Shown here piece by piece: positions 36,643 through 45,238 of a DNA stretch of 64,000 bases. Position 1 is the stretch's first letter; the number at the start of each line of letters is the position of its first letter. The notes beneath the pieces are model-generated. The model did not search any database. It was not told the origin of the DNA and was given only the letters and a program-made list of their open reading frames with translations. The position numbers were made by a program, and so were the translations under genes. Origin of the DNA: Nostoc sp. LEGE 06077 (GTDB lineage Bacteria; Cyanobacteriota; Cyanobacteriia; Cyanobacteriales; Nostocaceae); assembly GCF_015207705.1 (NCBI RefSeq), contig NZ_JADEWI010000001.1:186001-250000 (forward strand), read 5' to 3'.

Positions 36643-37164
36643 ATGCCAAGAACACAGAAAAACGATAACTTTATTGACAAATCTTTTACCGTCATGGCGG
36701 ATATCATTCTCAAGATACTGCCAACTAACAGAAAAGCGAAAGAAGCATTTGTTTATTACCGCGATGGTATGTCGGCACAAGCAGAAGGAGAATATGCCGA
36801 AGCATTAGAATATTATGAAGAAGCCCTAACACTAGAAGAAGACTCCAACGATCGCAGTTATATTTTCTATAACATGGGTCTAATTTACGCCAGTAACGGT
36901 GATCACGATAAAGCTTTAGAACTTTATCACAAAGCAATTGACATCAACCCACGCATACCCCAAGCTTTGAATAATATCGCCGTGATTTATCATTATCAAG
37001 GCGAAAAAGCTAAAGAAGCTGGAGATCATGACGGTGGTGAAGCACTGTTTGACCAAGCCGCAGATTATTGGATTCGAGCTATTCGGATGGCTCCCAATAA
37101 CTACATTGAAGCGCAAAACTGGCTGAAAACCACTGGACGGATGCAAATTGACGTATTCTTTTAG
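36643..37164 (+). CDS. ycf3: Photosystem I assembly protein Ycf3
   Basis: The 173-residue protein is the TPR chaperone Ycf3, needed for assembly of photosystem I at the thylakoid membrane. It has the family N-terminus ([20 protein letters not shown]) and three tetratricopeptide repeats (about residues 35-68, 72-105 and 120-153; for example [20 protein letters not shown]). Sequence and length are highly typical. It confirms a photosynthetic host. Confidence 0.97.
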   Translation: MPRTQKNDNFIDKSFTVMADIILKILPTNRKAKEAFVYYRDGMSAQAEGEYAEALEYYEEALTLEEDSNDRSYIFYNMGLIYASNGDHDKALELYHKAIDINPRIPQALNNIAVIYHYQGEKAKEAGDHDGGEALFDQAADYWIRAIRMAPNNYIEAQNWLKTTGRMQIDVFF

Positions 37165-37210
37165 TCAATTGTCATTAGTCAATTGTCAATTGTTAATCAT
37201 GTGATCAGCA

Positions 37211-37266
37211 AAAACTTTTGACTTTTGACTTTTGACTTTTGACTCTTGACTTTTGACTCTTGACTT
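37211..37266. repeat. Heptamer tandem repeats (STRR), TTTTGAC type
   Basis: Seven-base units CTTTTGA/TTTTGAC repeat about eight times with TTTTGAC and TCTTGAC variants. A preceding AT-rich stretch (TCAATTGTC repeated near 37165-37192) belongs to the same type of low-complexity spacer. Short tandemly repeated repetitive sequences of seven bases are characteristic of filamentous cyanobacteria. It ends a few bases before the gatC start. Confidence 0.85.
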
Positions 37267-37277
37267 ATAACTAAACC

Positions 37278-37571
37278 ATGATTGACCGTGAGCAAGTTCA
37301 TAAAGTAGCTCTTCTCGCTAGGTTAGACTTAACGCCAGCAGAAGAAGAGCAATTTACCACTCAGCTAGGAAGTATTTTGGATTATGTGGAACAGCTGAGT
37401 GAACTAGATGTTACTGATGTAATACCAACTACAAGAGCAATTGATGTTAGCAATGTGACGCGAGAGGATGAGTTAAAACCTTATCCTGACAGAGATGCAA
37501 TACTTGAAAGTGCGCCAGAACAAGAAGGGGAATTTTTCAAAGTACCGAAAATTCTCAACAGCGCAGAGTAG
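37278..37571 (+). CDS. gatC: Asp/Glu-tRNA amidotransferase subunit C
   Basis: The 97-residue protein is GatC, the small subunit of GatCAB, which turns misacylated Glu-tRNA(Gln) and Asp-tRNA(Asn) into the correct forms. The family pattern is visible: [39 protein letters not shown] and LRED-like [20 protein letters not shown]. gatA and gatB are not next to it, as is common in cyanobacteria. Confidence 0.95.
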   Translation: MIDREQVHKVALLARLDLTPAEEEQFTTQLGSILDYVEQLSELDVTDVIPTTRAIDVSNVTREDELKPYPDRDAILESAPEQEGEFFKVPKILNSAE

Positions 37572-37580
37572 AAAATATTA

Positions 37581-37633
37581 AAGTCTGAAGGATGAAGTAT
37601 GAAATCTATTTTCATACTTCATCCTTCAGACTT
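37581..37633. terminator. 24-bp perfect stem-loop between gatC and the CBS-CP12 gene
   Basis: Arms AAGTCTGAAGGATGAAGTAT+GAAA and the exact inverted copy enclose a five-base loop. It begins nine bases after the gatC stop and ends ten bases before the 3' end of the convergent CBS-CP12 gene, so it can stop transcription from both sides. The unit (GAAGGATGAAGTATGAA) is also a common dispersed motif. Confidence 0.75.
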
Positions 37634-37643
37634 CATACCTTAT

Positions 37644-38264
37644 TTAAGGCTTATAATTTCGGCATTCAGGCGCATCAGGATTTTCCCGACAGTATTCTTC
37701 AAACGAACCTTTAGCCGAAACCATACCTTCTGCTTTTTGATGGGCGGCTTCTGCTTGTAGTTCTTCCACTTCATCCCAAGCAGCAGCACAGGCTTTAGAA
37801 TAAGCTCCATATTGAGTACAAATAGCACGGGCAGTTTCTACGGCTTTTTGAATTTTCTCCTCTAGCCTTAGTGCTGTTGGGGCTTCGACAAAATTACTCT
37901 TAGTCAAAATATCAGTAATTGAGATGATGCCTAACAGCTTACTTTGAATTACTGGCGCTCTGCGAATACCAGTGTTGGCAAACAACCGCGCTACATATTC
38001 AATACTCAACTCAGGATTGACGACAATGCAAGGTTTACTCATAATTTCATAAACCCGCACAAGCTTAGGGTCTTTACCGTAGGCTATTACCTTATAGACA
38101 ATATCTGTTTCGCTAACCATGCCATAGGCATCATTATCATAGCGACGATCAACAACCAAAGCACGCAAGTTTTTGTCTTTCATCAGGCTAACTGCTTCAG
38201 CGACAGTTGCAGACCCGCGAATGGTAATTACATCCTTGGTCATGATATCTTCAGCTTTCATCAT
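37644..38264 (-). CDS. CBS-CP12 fusion protein
   Basis: This 206-residue protein joins a CBS pair (residues 1-122; KAEDIMTKDVITIRGSATVA and YEIMSKPCIVVNP) to a CP12 domain (about 140-206). The CP12 signature AAWDEVEELQAEAAHQK is present with two Cys pairs, Cys149/Cys159 and Cys192/Cys201, spaced as in redox-switch CP12. CP12 clamps GAPDH and phosphoribulokinase in the dark; CBS domains sense adenylates. Fused CBS-CP12 proteins are known in heterocystous cyanobacteria, where the function is not settled. ATG at 38261 is an equal start choice. Confidence 0.94.
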   Translation of the reverse strand: MMKAEDIMTKDVITIRGSATVAEAVSLMKDKNLRALVVDRRYDNDAYGMVSETDIVYKVIAYGKDPKLVRVYEIMSKPCIVVNPELSIEYVARLFANTGIRRAPVIQSKLLGIISITDILTKSNFVEAPTALRLEEKIQKAVETARAICTQYGAYSKACAAAWDEVEELQAEAAHQKAEGMVSAKGSFEEYCRENPDAPECRNYKP

Positions 38265-38751
38265 TGCTCTAGTCTCCTGGTAAATAGCAGGGGAGGTAAG
38301 CTAACAGGTGTGGGGGTGTAAGGGTGTAGGGTAGAAGAAATGATGATTCTTGCATTGGTTTGATAGTTCTGACTCATTCCCTTTAGAAAAACCGACCCTT
38401 GCTATCTACTCACTACTCCTATTCCCTATTCCCTACTCCCTTTTTTTTGAAAAATTACCCAGCCATAACAATAAATTAGTGCAGGTTTCAGTTCATGATG
38501 TTATCGAAAGTGACCGAAGCTGAAAATATGGGCAGAATCATTTTGTAAAGTATGAAGTGCGGAGGGTAAAATATGAAATTTTATACTTTAATTTTCATTT
38601 TTTATCCGTAGACAAGCTAGGATGATTTCAGCACCATCCAAATACAACTAACACTGTTTGCTAATATTCAAGCCAAAGCACTACACATTTCGTATTTGCT
38701 GTAAGTTTGTACCCAGGTATCCCATTTGCCAGTAAATTCTGAGACTCAGCT
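38265..38751. other. Intergenic region, 487 bases, with heptamer repeats
   Basis: The divergent spacer between the CBS-CP12 and Asn/Ser-rich protein genes holds two low-complexity stretches: GGGTGTAAGGGTGTAGGG (38315-38332) and a CTATTCCCTATTCCCTACTCCC-like heptamer run (38420-38441). A partial inverted repeat AAAGTATGAAG...ATACTTT is at 38547-38585. No gene seen. Confidence 0.6.
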
Positions 38752-39894
38752 ATGTCAAATCGTCATTATCCACCCGCCTACCTACGTTATCTCAAAGCCA
38801 GGTTATTGAATTTTAGCAAGCCGGCTTTTTGGGGAACAGCGATTTTTTTATCCGTGCTAGGTCTGGTAATTAGAGAATACTGGTCTAACCCAAATGCGTT
38901 TACCAGCAAACAAAACAGCGAAGCCACAACACAGAAAGCTGATAATTCTTCACTGTCGGCAGAAGATAAAGCGATCGCCGCAGATATTGATAACTTACCA
39001 GTTCTGTATAATGATGTGGATAAATCAGATAGCCCCGCAATTGTGAGTTCCTCTACAGATAACTCCAAGTCGAAAAAGGGTAAAGATTTTTTACAGGATG
39101 TAATTAATAAGCAGAAATCTGCTAAAGAACCTAAATTCAATCCTAGTTTAGGTAGCAGTGACGGTATATTATCTGAAGGGAAAAATCCTTTTGTCGCCCA
39201 AACAGAGAATCTATTGCAGTTTGGCACACAAAATAGCAGTCAGTTGATAAATTCTGCGTCTCAACCACAAGGTTCAGCCGCAAACCCTTATGCTGCACAA
39301 ACCGGCATCAATCAGACTCCAATTAATCCATACAATTCAATTAGCCCTTCACCCACAATTTTTGCACCATCATCTCCCCAATTAGTCCCATCTAACACTA
39401 ATAGTGCCACTTCCAACCCCAGCAATACTTTTGGGCAACCCGCATACAACGGAGTTCCCCAGAATTTATCTAATATCAATAGTACGACGACAAATTTCGG
39501 CAATAACCTTGGTAAAACTCCGTCTAACTCAGTTCCTCAAAGTTTACCTACTAATAATCAGAACTTTCTGCCCAACACCAGTTTAAATAGCAGTACAGGT
39601 TATATCCAGCCTACTGTACCAACTCCACCGGTGAATTATTATAACGGTGCAAATACTGTCCAGCCGTTGACTAATCAATTACCATCAACAACTACGACCC
39701 AACCTGTTAATTCATCTCTACCAACTAACACTACACCTTACTCTGCCCCAAATTCCTCGGCATACGTTGTGACACCTGCGGCTCCAGCAAGTTATCAAAA
39801 CAATCGCTATTTTAGAGGCATTCAACTACCATCAAATACTTCCGTTCCTGGCCAGTCTACAGGTGGAGTGCAGGGAAATCCTTATGGTTATTGA
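38752..39894 (+). CDS. Asn/Ser/Pro-rich single-pass membrane protein, hypothetical
   Basis: The 380-residue protein has one membrane helix (about residues 23-42, PAFWGTAIFLSVLGLVIREY) after a basic start, so the long tail should be outside the cytoplasm. The tail (50-380) is disordered and very rich in Asn, Ser, Thr, Pro and Gln (SLPTNNQNFLPNTS). The only structured hint is the conserved end YFRGIQLPSNTSVPGQSTGG. No known family. It could be an envelope or peptidoglycan-associated protein. Confidence 0.75.
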   Translation: MSNRHYPPAYLRYLKARLLNFSKPAFWGTAIFLSVLGLVIREYWSNPNAFTSKQNSEATTQKADNSSLSAEDKAIAADIDNLPVLYNDVDKSDSPAIVSSSTDNSKSKKGKDFLQDVINKQKSAKEPKFNPSLGSSDGILSEGKNPFVAQTENLLQFGTQNSSQLINSASQPQGSAANPYAAQTGINQTPINPYNSISPSPTIFAPSSPQLVPSNTNSATSNPSNTFGQPAYNGVPQNLSNINSTTTNFGNNLGKTPSNSVPQSLPTNNQNFLPNTSLNSSTGYIQPTVPTPPVNYYNGANTVQPLTNQLPSTTTTQPVNSSLPTNTTPYSAPNSSAYVVTPAAPASYQNNRYFRGIQLPSNTSVPGQSTGGVQGNPYGY

Positions 39895-39971
39895 TGTCCT
39901 GAATAAATTGGAATAGGTAGTATGATTTAAGATTCTGGAAAGTCATCCTAAATCTTAAATCCAAAATTGGT

Positions 39972-40679
39972 ATGAGACCTTATCACCATATCCCCATTGT
40001 TGAATGCGGTGAAGCTCTGGTAGAAATTCCTTTGCAGATATTTGCGGTAGAATCGCCCCATCCTTATGAAAAATTGGGGGCTATTTATGGGGAATATTCG
40101 CCTTATTATCTCCGCCAAAGTGTTGTGGAAAATTTAATCACAGCCCAAAATTACTTGGAATTACTACATCCTCATTGGCGGATTCAAATTTTTGACGGCT
40201 ATCGTCCGGTAACAGTACAGCAGTTTATGGTAGATTACAGCTTTGCTACGGCAGTGCAAGCGAGGGGACTGACTGAAGCAGAGTTATCACCCAGCCAACG
40301 CGAAGAAATTTGGGATGCGGTTTACCAAATTTGGGCTGTTCCAAGTATGGATGAAAAAACGCCGCCACCTCATAGTACAGGGGCTGCTGTGGATGTAACC
40401 TTAGTCGATGATGCCGGACAAATAGTAGATATGGGTTCGCCTATTGATGAATTGTCAGAGCGATCGCATCCCGATTATTATGCCAATCATCAGCATCCAG
40501 AAGCACAACAATATCATGTCCACCGTCAGCTATTAAATGATGTCATGTTCAAAGCTGGCTTTCAACGCAATCCTAGAGAATGGTGGCATTTTTGTTTTGG
40601 TGATCAAATGTGGGCGTGGTTAAATAATCAAACAAATTCAGCCAATAATTTTACAGCCCGTTATGGTCGGATTTTATAG
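39972..40679 (+). CDS. D-alanyl-D-alanine dipeptidase (VanX/DdpX-like, M15D)
   Basis: The 235-residue product belongs to peptidase family M15D. The Zn-binding and catalytic motifs are PPHSTGAAVDVTLVD (His and Asp ligands), and EWWHFCFGDQMW at the C-terminus (catalytic Glu and the third Zn ligand). DGYRPVTVQQFMVDY and PHPYEKLGAIYGEYSPYYL are also typical. It would cleave D-Ala-D-Ala from cell-wall turnover rather than give vancomycin resistance. No vanA/vanH homologues are near. The nearest downstream genes are convergent. Confidence 0.9.
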   Translation: MRPYHHIPIVECGEALVEIPLQIFAVESPHPYEKLGAIYGEYSPYYLRQSVVENLITAQNYLELLHPHWRIQIFDGYRPVTVQQFMVDYSFATAVQARGLTEAELSPSQREEIWDAVYQIWAVPSMDEKTPPPHSTGAAVDVTLVDDAGQIVDMGSPIDELSERSHPDYYANHQHPEAQQYHVHRQLLNDVMFKAGFQRNPREWWHFCFGDQMWAWLNNQTNSANNFTARYGRIL

Positions 40680-40687
40680 ATGTTTAA

Positions 40688-41161
40688 TTACGCATCTTCA
40701 GGATTAATTTCTTTTAATTCGTCTGTAGTTAATGTGCCAATTGGACTCCAGACCAGATAGGGTATCAGTAATATAGTTGCTATTGGTGAAATTGGCAGAA
40801 CACATACAGCCAAAACTATAGCTGAAATCATCCCGGCTAACCCCAGAGTTTCGCCAACTTTCAGACTGCGTAACCTGAGCATCACTGGGATGTAGGCAAT
40901 GGTGATGATTTCTACAAACAGGTATAAACCCATAAGAAACCAGGTAACAAGGCTTCCAGGGTTTTTTTGCCAAACAATGTTAGCAGAAATCGCACCACAA
41001 ATAAAAATTGCCGTCCAGATGAAGGGAATAAGCGGTTCAAAAACTAGCCATTGTGGGCGGCTTAAACGGGCGAACCATTTCACATCACGGGGGGTGATGA
41101 AAAAACTCCCAAAAGCAATCAAGAAAGTTATCGCCCCAATAATTGCACCAGATGAAATCAT
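40688..41161 (-). CDS. TspO/MBR-family membrane protein, second copy
   Basis: The 157-residue product (from ATG at 41161) has five membrane helices and the TspO pattern: KWFARLSRPQWLVFEPLIPFIWT after helix 1 and TILLIPYLVWSPIGTLTTDEL before the end. TspO proteins bind tetrapyrroles and act in stress responses. This copy starts downstream of a closely similar gene (about 60 percent similar by eye). ATG at 41236 is an alternative start giving an extra 25 residues with no helix. Confidence 0.85.
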   Translation of the reverse strand: MISSGAIIGAITFLIAFGSFFITPRDVKWFARLSRPQWLVFEPLIPFIWTAIFICGAISANIVWQKNPGSLVTWFLMGLYLFVEIITIAYIPVMLRLRSLKVGETLGLAGMISAIVLAVCVLPISPIATILLIPYLVWSPIGTLTTDELKEINPEDA

Positions 41162-41251
41162 ACCCTTACCCTTTTCCTTATGTTTTGTCAAGTTATACAC
41201 TGTCAGTTTGACAATATAAGGAATGGGTGAAATCAATCGCAGGTTTGATAC

Positions 41252-41725
41252 TTAAGCATCTTGAGGATTGAGACTGCTCATCTGCCAAGTGGTATAAGTA
41301 CCAATAGGACTCCACAGTAAAAAGGGTAATAATAACAATACTGCCCAACCAGAGACTGGTAAAACAGCAAGAGTTAATATGAGTCCAATAATAAAACCTG
41401 TACCGCCAATAATTGTGCCTGCTTGGAGACTACGCAACCGACACATCACAGGCGTATAGGCAATAATAGCAATTTCTAAAATTAAATATAAAATCATCAA
41501 CAACCAAGTGGATTTGGTTCCTGGGTTAGTTTCCCAGACAATATAAGCTGACCAAGCACCACAAATAAAAATAAGAGTCCAGATAATAGGAATTGCTGCT
41601 TCAAAAGTTAGCCATCTCGGTCTTTGTAAGCGCCTGAACCACTGGCGATCGCTAGGCGGACTTAAATTAGCACTCAACGCGACCAATATTGCTACGCCAC
41701 CAATTACCATCCATGATTTAATCAT
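41252..41725 (-). CDS. TspO/MBR-family membrane protein, first copy
   Basis: This 157-residue protein (ATG at 41725, preceded by AAGGAATAAAGG) shows the same five-helix TspO layout: QWFRRLQRPRWLTFEAAIPIIWTLIFICGAW, then AYTPVMCRLRSLQAG and LLLLPFLLWSPIGTYTTWQM. It lies immediately upstream of its paralogue on the same strand; the two are a tandem duplication. An earlier ATG at 41767 would add 14 residues. Confidence 0.85.
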   Translation of the reverse strand: MIKSWMVIGGVAILVALSANLSPPSDRQWFRRLQRPRWLTFEAAIPIIWTLIFICGAWSAYIVWETNPGTKSTWLLMILYLILEIAIIAYTPVMCRLRSLQAGTIIGGTGFIIGLILTLAVLPVSGWAVLLLLPFLLWSPIGTYTTWQMSSLNPQDA

Positions 41726-41880
41726 GCCTTTATTCCTTGTAATTTCTGCATATCGCTGAGATATCACTATTTATAGTGTGATTTTGTCAATCTAGTTACT
41801 CAATACTCATCATCCCTGAGTCTGAGAACCTGATTTTAGTAGGAGATATTTCAGTTTATACAGGCTTGATAGACAAATAA

Positions 41881-41916
41881 AAGGGGGTACAACTAACTGT
41901 ACACCCTTACAGATGA
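41881..41916 (-). terminator. Terminator of the DUF6438/DUF6174 gene
   Basis: On the minus strand the stem AAGGGTGTACA / TGTACCCCCTT (one mismatch, loop GTTAGT) is followed by TTATTTG within a TTTTATTT run. It lies about 20 bases after the stop codon at 41935. Confidence 0.7.
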
Positions 41917-41934
41917 TCTATTTTTTGTCAGACC

Positions 41935-42873
41935 TTACTTCAATGGTTCGAGATTGCTAATTGTGAGAAATAATTCTTCATCAGCAACTTGTTGGTTGTA
42001 ATCAATATTAATTTGTGTTGGATAGCCAAGCTGAGGATCATATTTGACGGTGAGACTAGATGCTTTTCTGGTAATCGCGTCGTCAATTATCCCGAACAGT
42101 TTAGGAATTGTATTATATTGTTGGAATAATTCTGCATCAACTGGTTCATTGTTGTTGACAGCAGTAATAGAAGCAACTTGACCATTACGGACTGTAATCA
42201 CTACTGGTTGGGTAGCCTTGGGTAAACAAAAACAACTCCTGCTAAATGTAAAGCGATAATTAGCCAGCCTTTGCTGATTCCATAACTGGCGGTTAACTTT
42301 TAGCTGAGTCGAATTGGAATCATTTGGATTTGGTGTTGGTTCATTTTTTGCACCAATCCACCGCTGAGAATTCACAACAGCATCTATTTTATTTTCCAAG
42401 GCTGTGAGTGCTTGAGGTGCATTGGGTGAACCGAGATAATGATTCACAGTTTTCTGATGTTTCCCGATAGTAAGAGAAGTAATTGCTGAAGGCAAATCTG
42501 TAGGGCCGCCTTGATAGTTGTTGGGTAAAGAGAAATAATTGACTTTATTAAATTCTGCAACTAATCTATTTACTGCTTGTGGACTGATTTTTGCAGTTCG
42601 CTTACCGACAACTTTAACAAAACGCTCCCCTTCGTAGACAACTCTACCATCAGGAAATATGGTGATTTTATAAATTGGACAAGCACCAAAACAAGCTGTT
42701 CTTTGCAAAGTAATAATACCTGAACGTAGCTTTTTAGTATTTTTATTTAAGATTTGTTGAGTGGTAGCTTGTGCAGTGAGTTGTGGTAACTGTACTGTAG
42801 ATTGCGCGAATACTTGTGCATTCAAAATTAAAGATACAAGTAATCCTGTACCTATGACGATAGGTGATCGCAT
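41935..42873 (-). CDS. Secreted DUF6438-DUF6174 protein
   Basis: The 312-residue protein has a signal peptide (MRSPIVIGTGLLVSLILNAQVFAQS). The first domain (about residues 52-165) is DUF6438: TLQRTACFGACPIYKITIFPDGRVVYEG, with the Cys-x-x-x-Cys pair. The second (about 190-310) is DUF6174: LWNQQRLANYRFTFSRSCFCLPK and VVITVRNGQVASIT, also with Cys-x-Cys. Both are domains of unknown function seen in secreted proteins. Four Cys residues may form two disulfides. No partner is obvious. Confidence 0.85.
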   Translation of the reverse strand: MRSPIVIGTGLLVSLILNAQVFAQSTVQLPQLTAQATTQQILNKNTKKLRSGIITLQRTACFGACPIYKITIFPDGRVVYEGERFVKVVGKRTAKISPQAVNRLVAEFNKVNYFSLPNNYQGGPTDLPSAITSLTIGKHQKTVNHYLGSPNAPQALTALENKIDAVVNSQRWIGAKNEPTPNPNDSNSTQLKVNRQLWNQQRLANYRFTFSRSCFCLPKATQPVVITVRNGQVASITAVNNNEPVDAELFQQYNTIPKLFGIIDDAITRKASSLTVKYDPQLGYPTQINIDYNQQVADEELFLTISNLEPLK

Positions 42874-43076
42874 ATAATTTCCTGATAAACTAATGAATTA
42901 GTCTAATAGACAGCACTAATTACAAAAAGTTTCCGATGCTGGCTTATACACCCCACATCAGCAGGTAAGTCTCAATGTGAGTACAATAACTTATTACAAT
43001 CCTTTTTGACTGATAAAAATCGAGAGACTTAGATACTCGATTTGTTTGAGAAATTAGGTATCTTGTTATTCAAGAG

Positions 43077-44363
43077 TTATTTAGAACTACTAGATAAAGC
43101 TCTCTGTTTTTTTGCTAACACTTTTTGTTTGAATTTAGAAAATAACAATAATAAAAAACCTGATACTATTAGTGGCACTGAAGCTGAAGGTTCTGGCACA
43201 GGGTGAAAATTTTGTCCCGGCTGATAAGGTAGTTCATCAAATGGAATATTCCTGAATAGATTGGTGAAAAACTGCTCAAGTTGATTGGATATAGTAATGT
43301 TATCTTCACCAGTCACTCTAGAAAGAATCAGTCTGTTAAAAGTCTGGGCTTCTAAACTATCAAAATTACCAGTTAAGGGATTAAATTCTTGCCCAAACGC
43401 TCCTACAAGAGAGTTTATTAAACTATCAACATCACTTGGAGTTCCTTGAAAAAGAGAACTTAAACTTTCGGCATCATCACCAATACCAATTATTGTATTG
43501 TTGCTATCTATTAGCAAATTACCATTACCTACAATTATATTGCCGCTGGTGAAAACTAAGTTACCATTACCTACAATTATGTTGTTAGTACCAAAATCCC
43601 AATTACCATTACCCAGAGTTTTATTTTCGCTACCAAATTGCCAGTTACCATTACCAACTGTTGTATTATTGCTTCCTTCATCCCAATGCCAGTTGCCATT
43701 ACCAACTGTTGTATTATCGCTACCAAAATTCCAATTGCCATTACCAACGGTTTGATTATCTTGTCCAAATTGCCAATTACCATTACCTAAAGTGGCATTA
43801 TTATTACCATCGTCCCAATGCCAGTTACCATTACCAATTATTGTATTGTTAACGCCGAATTTCCAATTACCATTGCCAATTGTGGTGTTATTACTACTGA
43901 AGTTCCAATTGCCATTACCAATAGTGGCGCTGTCATTACCATAATTTGAGTTGAAATTACCAATAGTTGCGTTGTTAGTACCAAAATTTCTGTTGCCATT
44001 ACCAACAGGTGCGTTATTCGCATTAAAAGGTGGCGTACCCAACTTTGATAAATTTCCGCCACCACTAAATTGAGGTATTCTACCACTTGTAAAAGGGGTA
44101 TTAGTACCATCAAAAAAATTCTCACCTAAAACTAACTTCAAGCGATTAAAAATTAATTGCTCAAACCGACTACCACCATCGCTAGCAAAAGGGTTGATTC
44201 CTCCAGGAAGGGTACTAGAACTGGTAAAAGGATTGTTAACGCCTTCAGGTATGTATTGACCAATATTTGAGAGATTATCAAAAGGCGATCGCTGAGGCAG
44301 ACTGCCATTATTGCCAGTAAAGGGATTACCTGCACCAAAAGGATTGACAGCAGATTCTTCCAT
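43077..44363 (-). CDS. GNGN-repeat beta-solenoid protein with PEP-CTERM tail
   Basis: The 428-residue protein is unlike any named family I know. Residues 1-95 are Asn-Pro-Phe-rich (NPF at 7, 13, 44 and 58). Residues 121-292 hold twelve units of the type xIGNGNWxFGxxNT with a 14-residue period (two units are 16, at 177-192 and 221-236), which suggests a beta-solenoid. A duplicated helix motif (FEQLIFNRLKLVLG at 67-80; LEAQTFNRLILSRV at 337-350) frames it. Residues 389-428 are a PEP-CTERM sorting signal (VPEPSASVP, hydrophobic stretch, KKQR). There is no N-terminal signal peptide. AGGAG precedes the ATG. Confidence 0.85.
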   Translation of the reverse strand: MEESAVNPFGAGNPFTGNNGSLPQRSPFDNLSNIGQYIPEGVNNPFTSSSTLPGGINPFASDGGSRFEQLIFNRLKLVLGENFFDGTNTPFTSGRIPQFSGGGNLSKLGTPPFNANNAPVGNGNRNFGTNNATIGNFNSNYGNDSATIGNGNWNFSSNNTTIGNGNWKFGVNNTIIGNGNWHWDDGNNNATLGNGNWQFGQDNQTVGNGNWNFGSDNTTVGNGNWHWDEGSNNTTVGNGNWQFGSENKTLGNGNWDFGTNNIIVGNGNLVFTSGNIIVGNGNLLIDSNNTIIGIGDDAESLSSLFQGTPSDVDSLINSLVGAFGQEFNPLTGNFDSLEAQTFNRLILSRVTGEDNITISNQLEQFFTNLFRNIPFDELPYQPGQNFHPVPEPSASVPLIVSGFLLLLFSKFKQKVLAKKQRALSSSSK

Positions 44364-44707
44364 CAGCGTTAATCTCCTATTTTTACTTCAAGTATTGTTT
44401 AGAACAGCAAAAAATTAAAATTTAAGTTATTTCTTTTTAAGATTTTTTACTAGCTTATTGATCTTGTGTATTCTTAATCATGTCTTCAATAAAGTTATGA
44501 TATGTTCAACTAATAAGCAATGATTTATTTTTTGATTTGCATAACATTTTTTTGCTTTTTATTTTTAGGTCAATGTTAAAAATATGAGAATAGGCTTATA
44601 ACAATACTCAAAAATAAAAAATTAAACCGTAGTTAAACACAGCTATATCAGTGTTGATTATCTGTGTTGAACTGCGGTTTTTTGCAGAGTTCTAATAACT
44701 ATCAATA
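44364..44707. other. Intergenic region, 344 bases, with a terminator
   Basis: AT-rich spacer between the two repeat-rich genes. It holds the hairpin at 44625-44679 that ends the upstream gene, and the promoter region for the GNGN-repeat protein. No gene seen. Confidence 0.6.
44625..44679 (-). terminator. Terminator of the NPF heptapeptide gene
   Basis: An 18-base stem (AACCGTAGTTAAACACAG / CTGTGTTGAACTGCGGTT, two mismatches) with a 19-base loop is followed on the minus strand by TTTAATTTTTT. It lies about 29 bases after the stop of the NPF gene. Confidence 0.8.
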
Positions 44708-45238
44708 TTAAGCAAAAGGATTGTCACCACCTGCAAAGGGATTGCTACCACTTGCAAAAGGATTGTCACCACCTGCAAAAGGATTGTCACCACCTGCAAA
44801 GGGATTGTCACCACTTGCAAAGGGATTGCTACCACTTGCAAAGGGATTGCTACCACCTGCAAAAGGATTTTCACCACCAGTTGAAGGAGCGCCACCACCT
44901 GCAAAAGGATTTCCACCACCAGTTAAAGGATCACTGCTACCTTGATTAATATTCGCCCAAGGATTGACACCGCCAGTCAAAGGGCCACCAGGAGCATTTG
45001 GGTTGCCAAAGTTAGCAAAGGGATTACCACTATAAGGAGCGCCACCACCAGTATTTGGATTACCACCATTACCAAATGGATTATCACCACCATCAGTAGA
45101 TCTACTGAAAGCTTCAATAATGTCGTTTGGTTCTACACCGGGGATGTCTAGCAATGCCCCAAATGGTGATTGTCGAAGCAGAGCCTCAAGCTCGCTGCTA
45201 GAAGGGTTATTGCTACCGCCGTTATTTGAATCTGCCAT
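44708..45238 (-). CDS. NPF heptapeptide-repeat protein
   Basis: The product from ATG at 45238 has 176 residues. The N-terminal 50 look folded (SSSELEALLRQSPFGALLDI, then GVEPNDIIEAFSR). From residue 53 it is Gly/Asn-rich with NPF repeats; residues 110-176 are heptapeptides NPFAGGD/NPFASGS, ten copies, the last cut at NPFA by the stop. AGGAGG lies ten bases before the ATG, so an earlier in-frame ATG at 45301 is rejected. No signal peptide, no known domain. It shares NPF motifs with the protein downstream, and both follow aroG on the same strand. Confidence 0.8.
   Translation of the reverse strand: MADSNNGGSNNPSSSELEALLRQSPFGALLDIPGVEPNDIIEAFSRSTDGGDNPFGNGGNPNTGGGAPYSGNPFANFGNPNAPGGPLTGGVNPWANINQGSSDPLTGGGNPFAGGGAPSTGGENPFAGGSNPFASGSNPFASGDNPFAGGDNPFAGGDNPFASGSNPFAGGDNPFA

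Noticed and set aside
39972-40679. VanX homologue as a sign of glycopeptide resistance
   Set aside because: No vanH/vanA ligase genes nearby; stand-alone M15D dipeptidases serve cell-wall turnover in many bacteria.
43498-43852. Forward frames with LPLPTI repeats opposite the GNGN-repeat gene
   Set aside because: They mirror the 14-residue repeat on the other strand; the minus-strand frame has a Shine-Dalgarno, PEP-CTERM tail and full length.
44721-44949. Forward frames with KGLSPPA or KDCHHLQ repeats
   Set aside because: Antisense shadows of the NPF heptapeptide gene.
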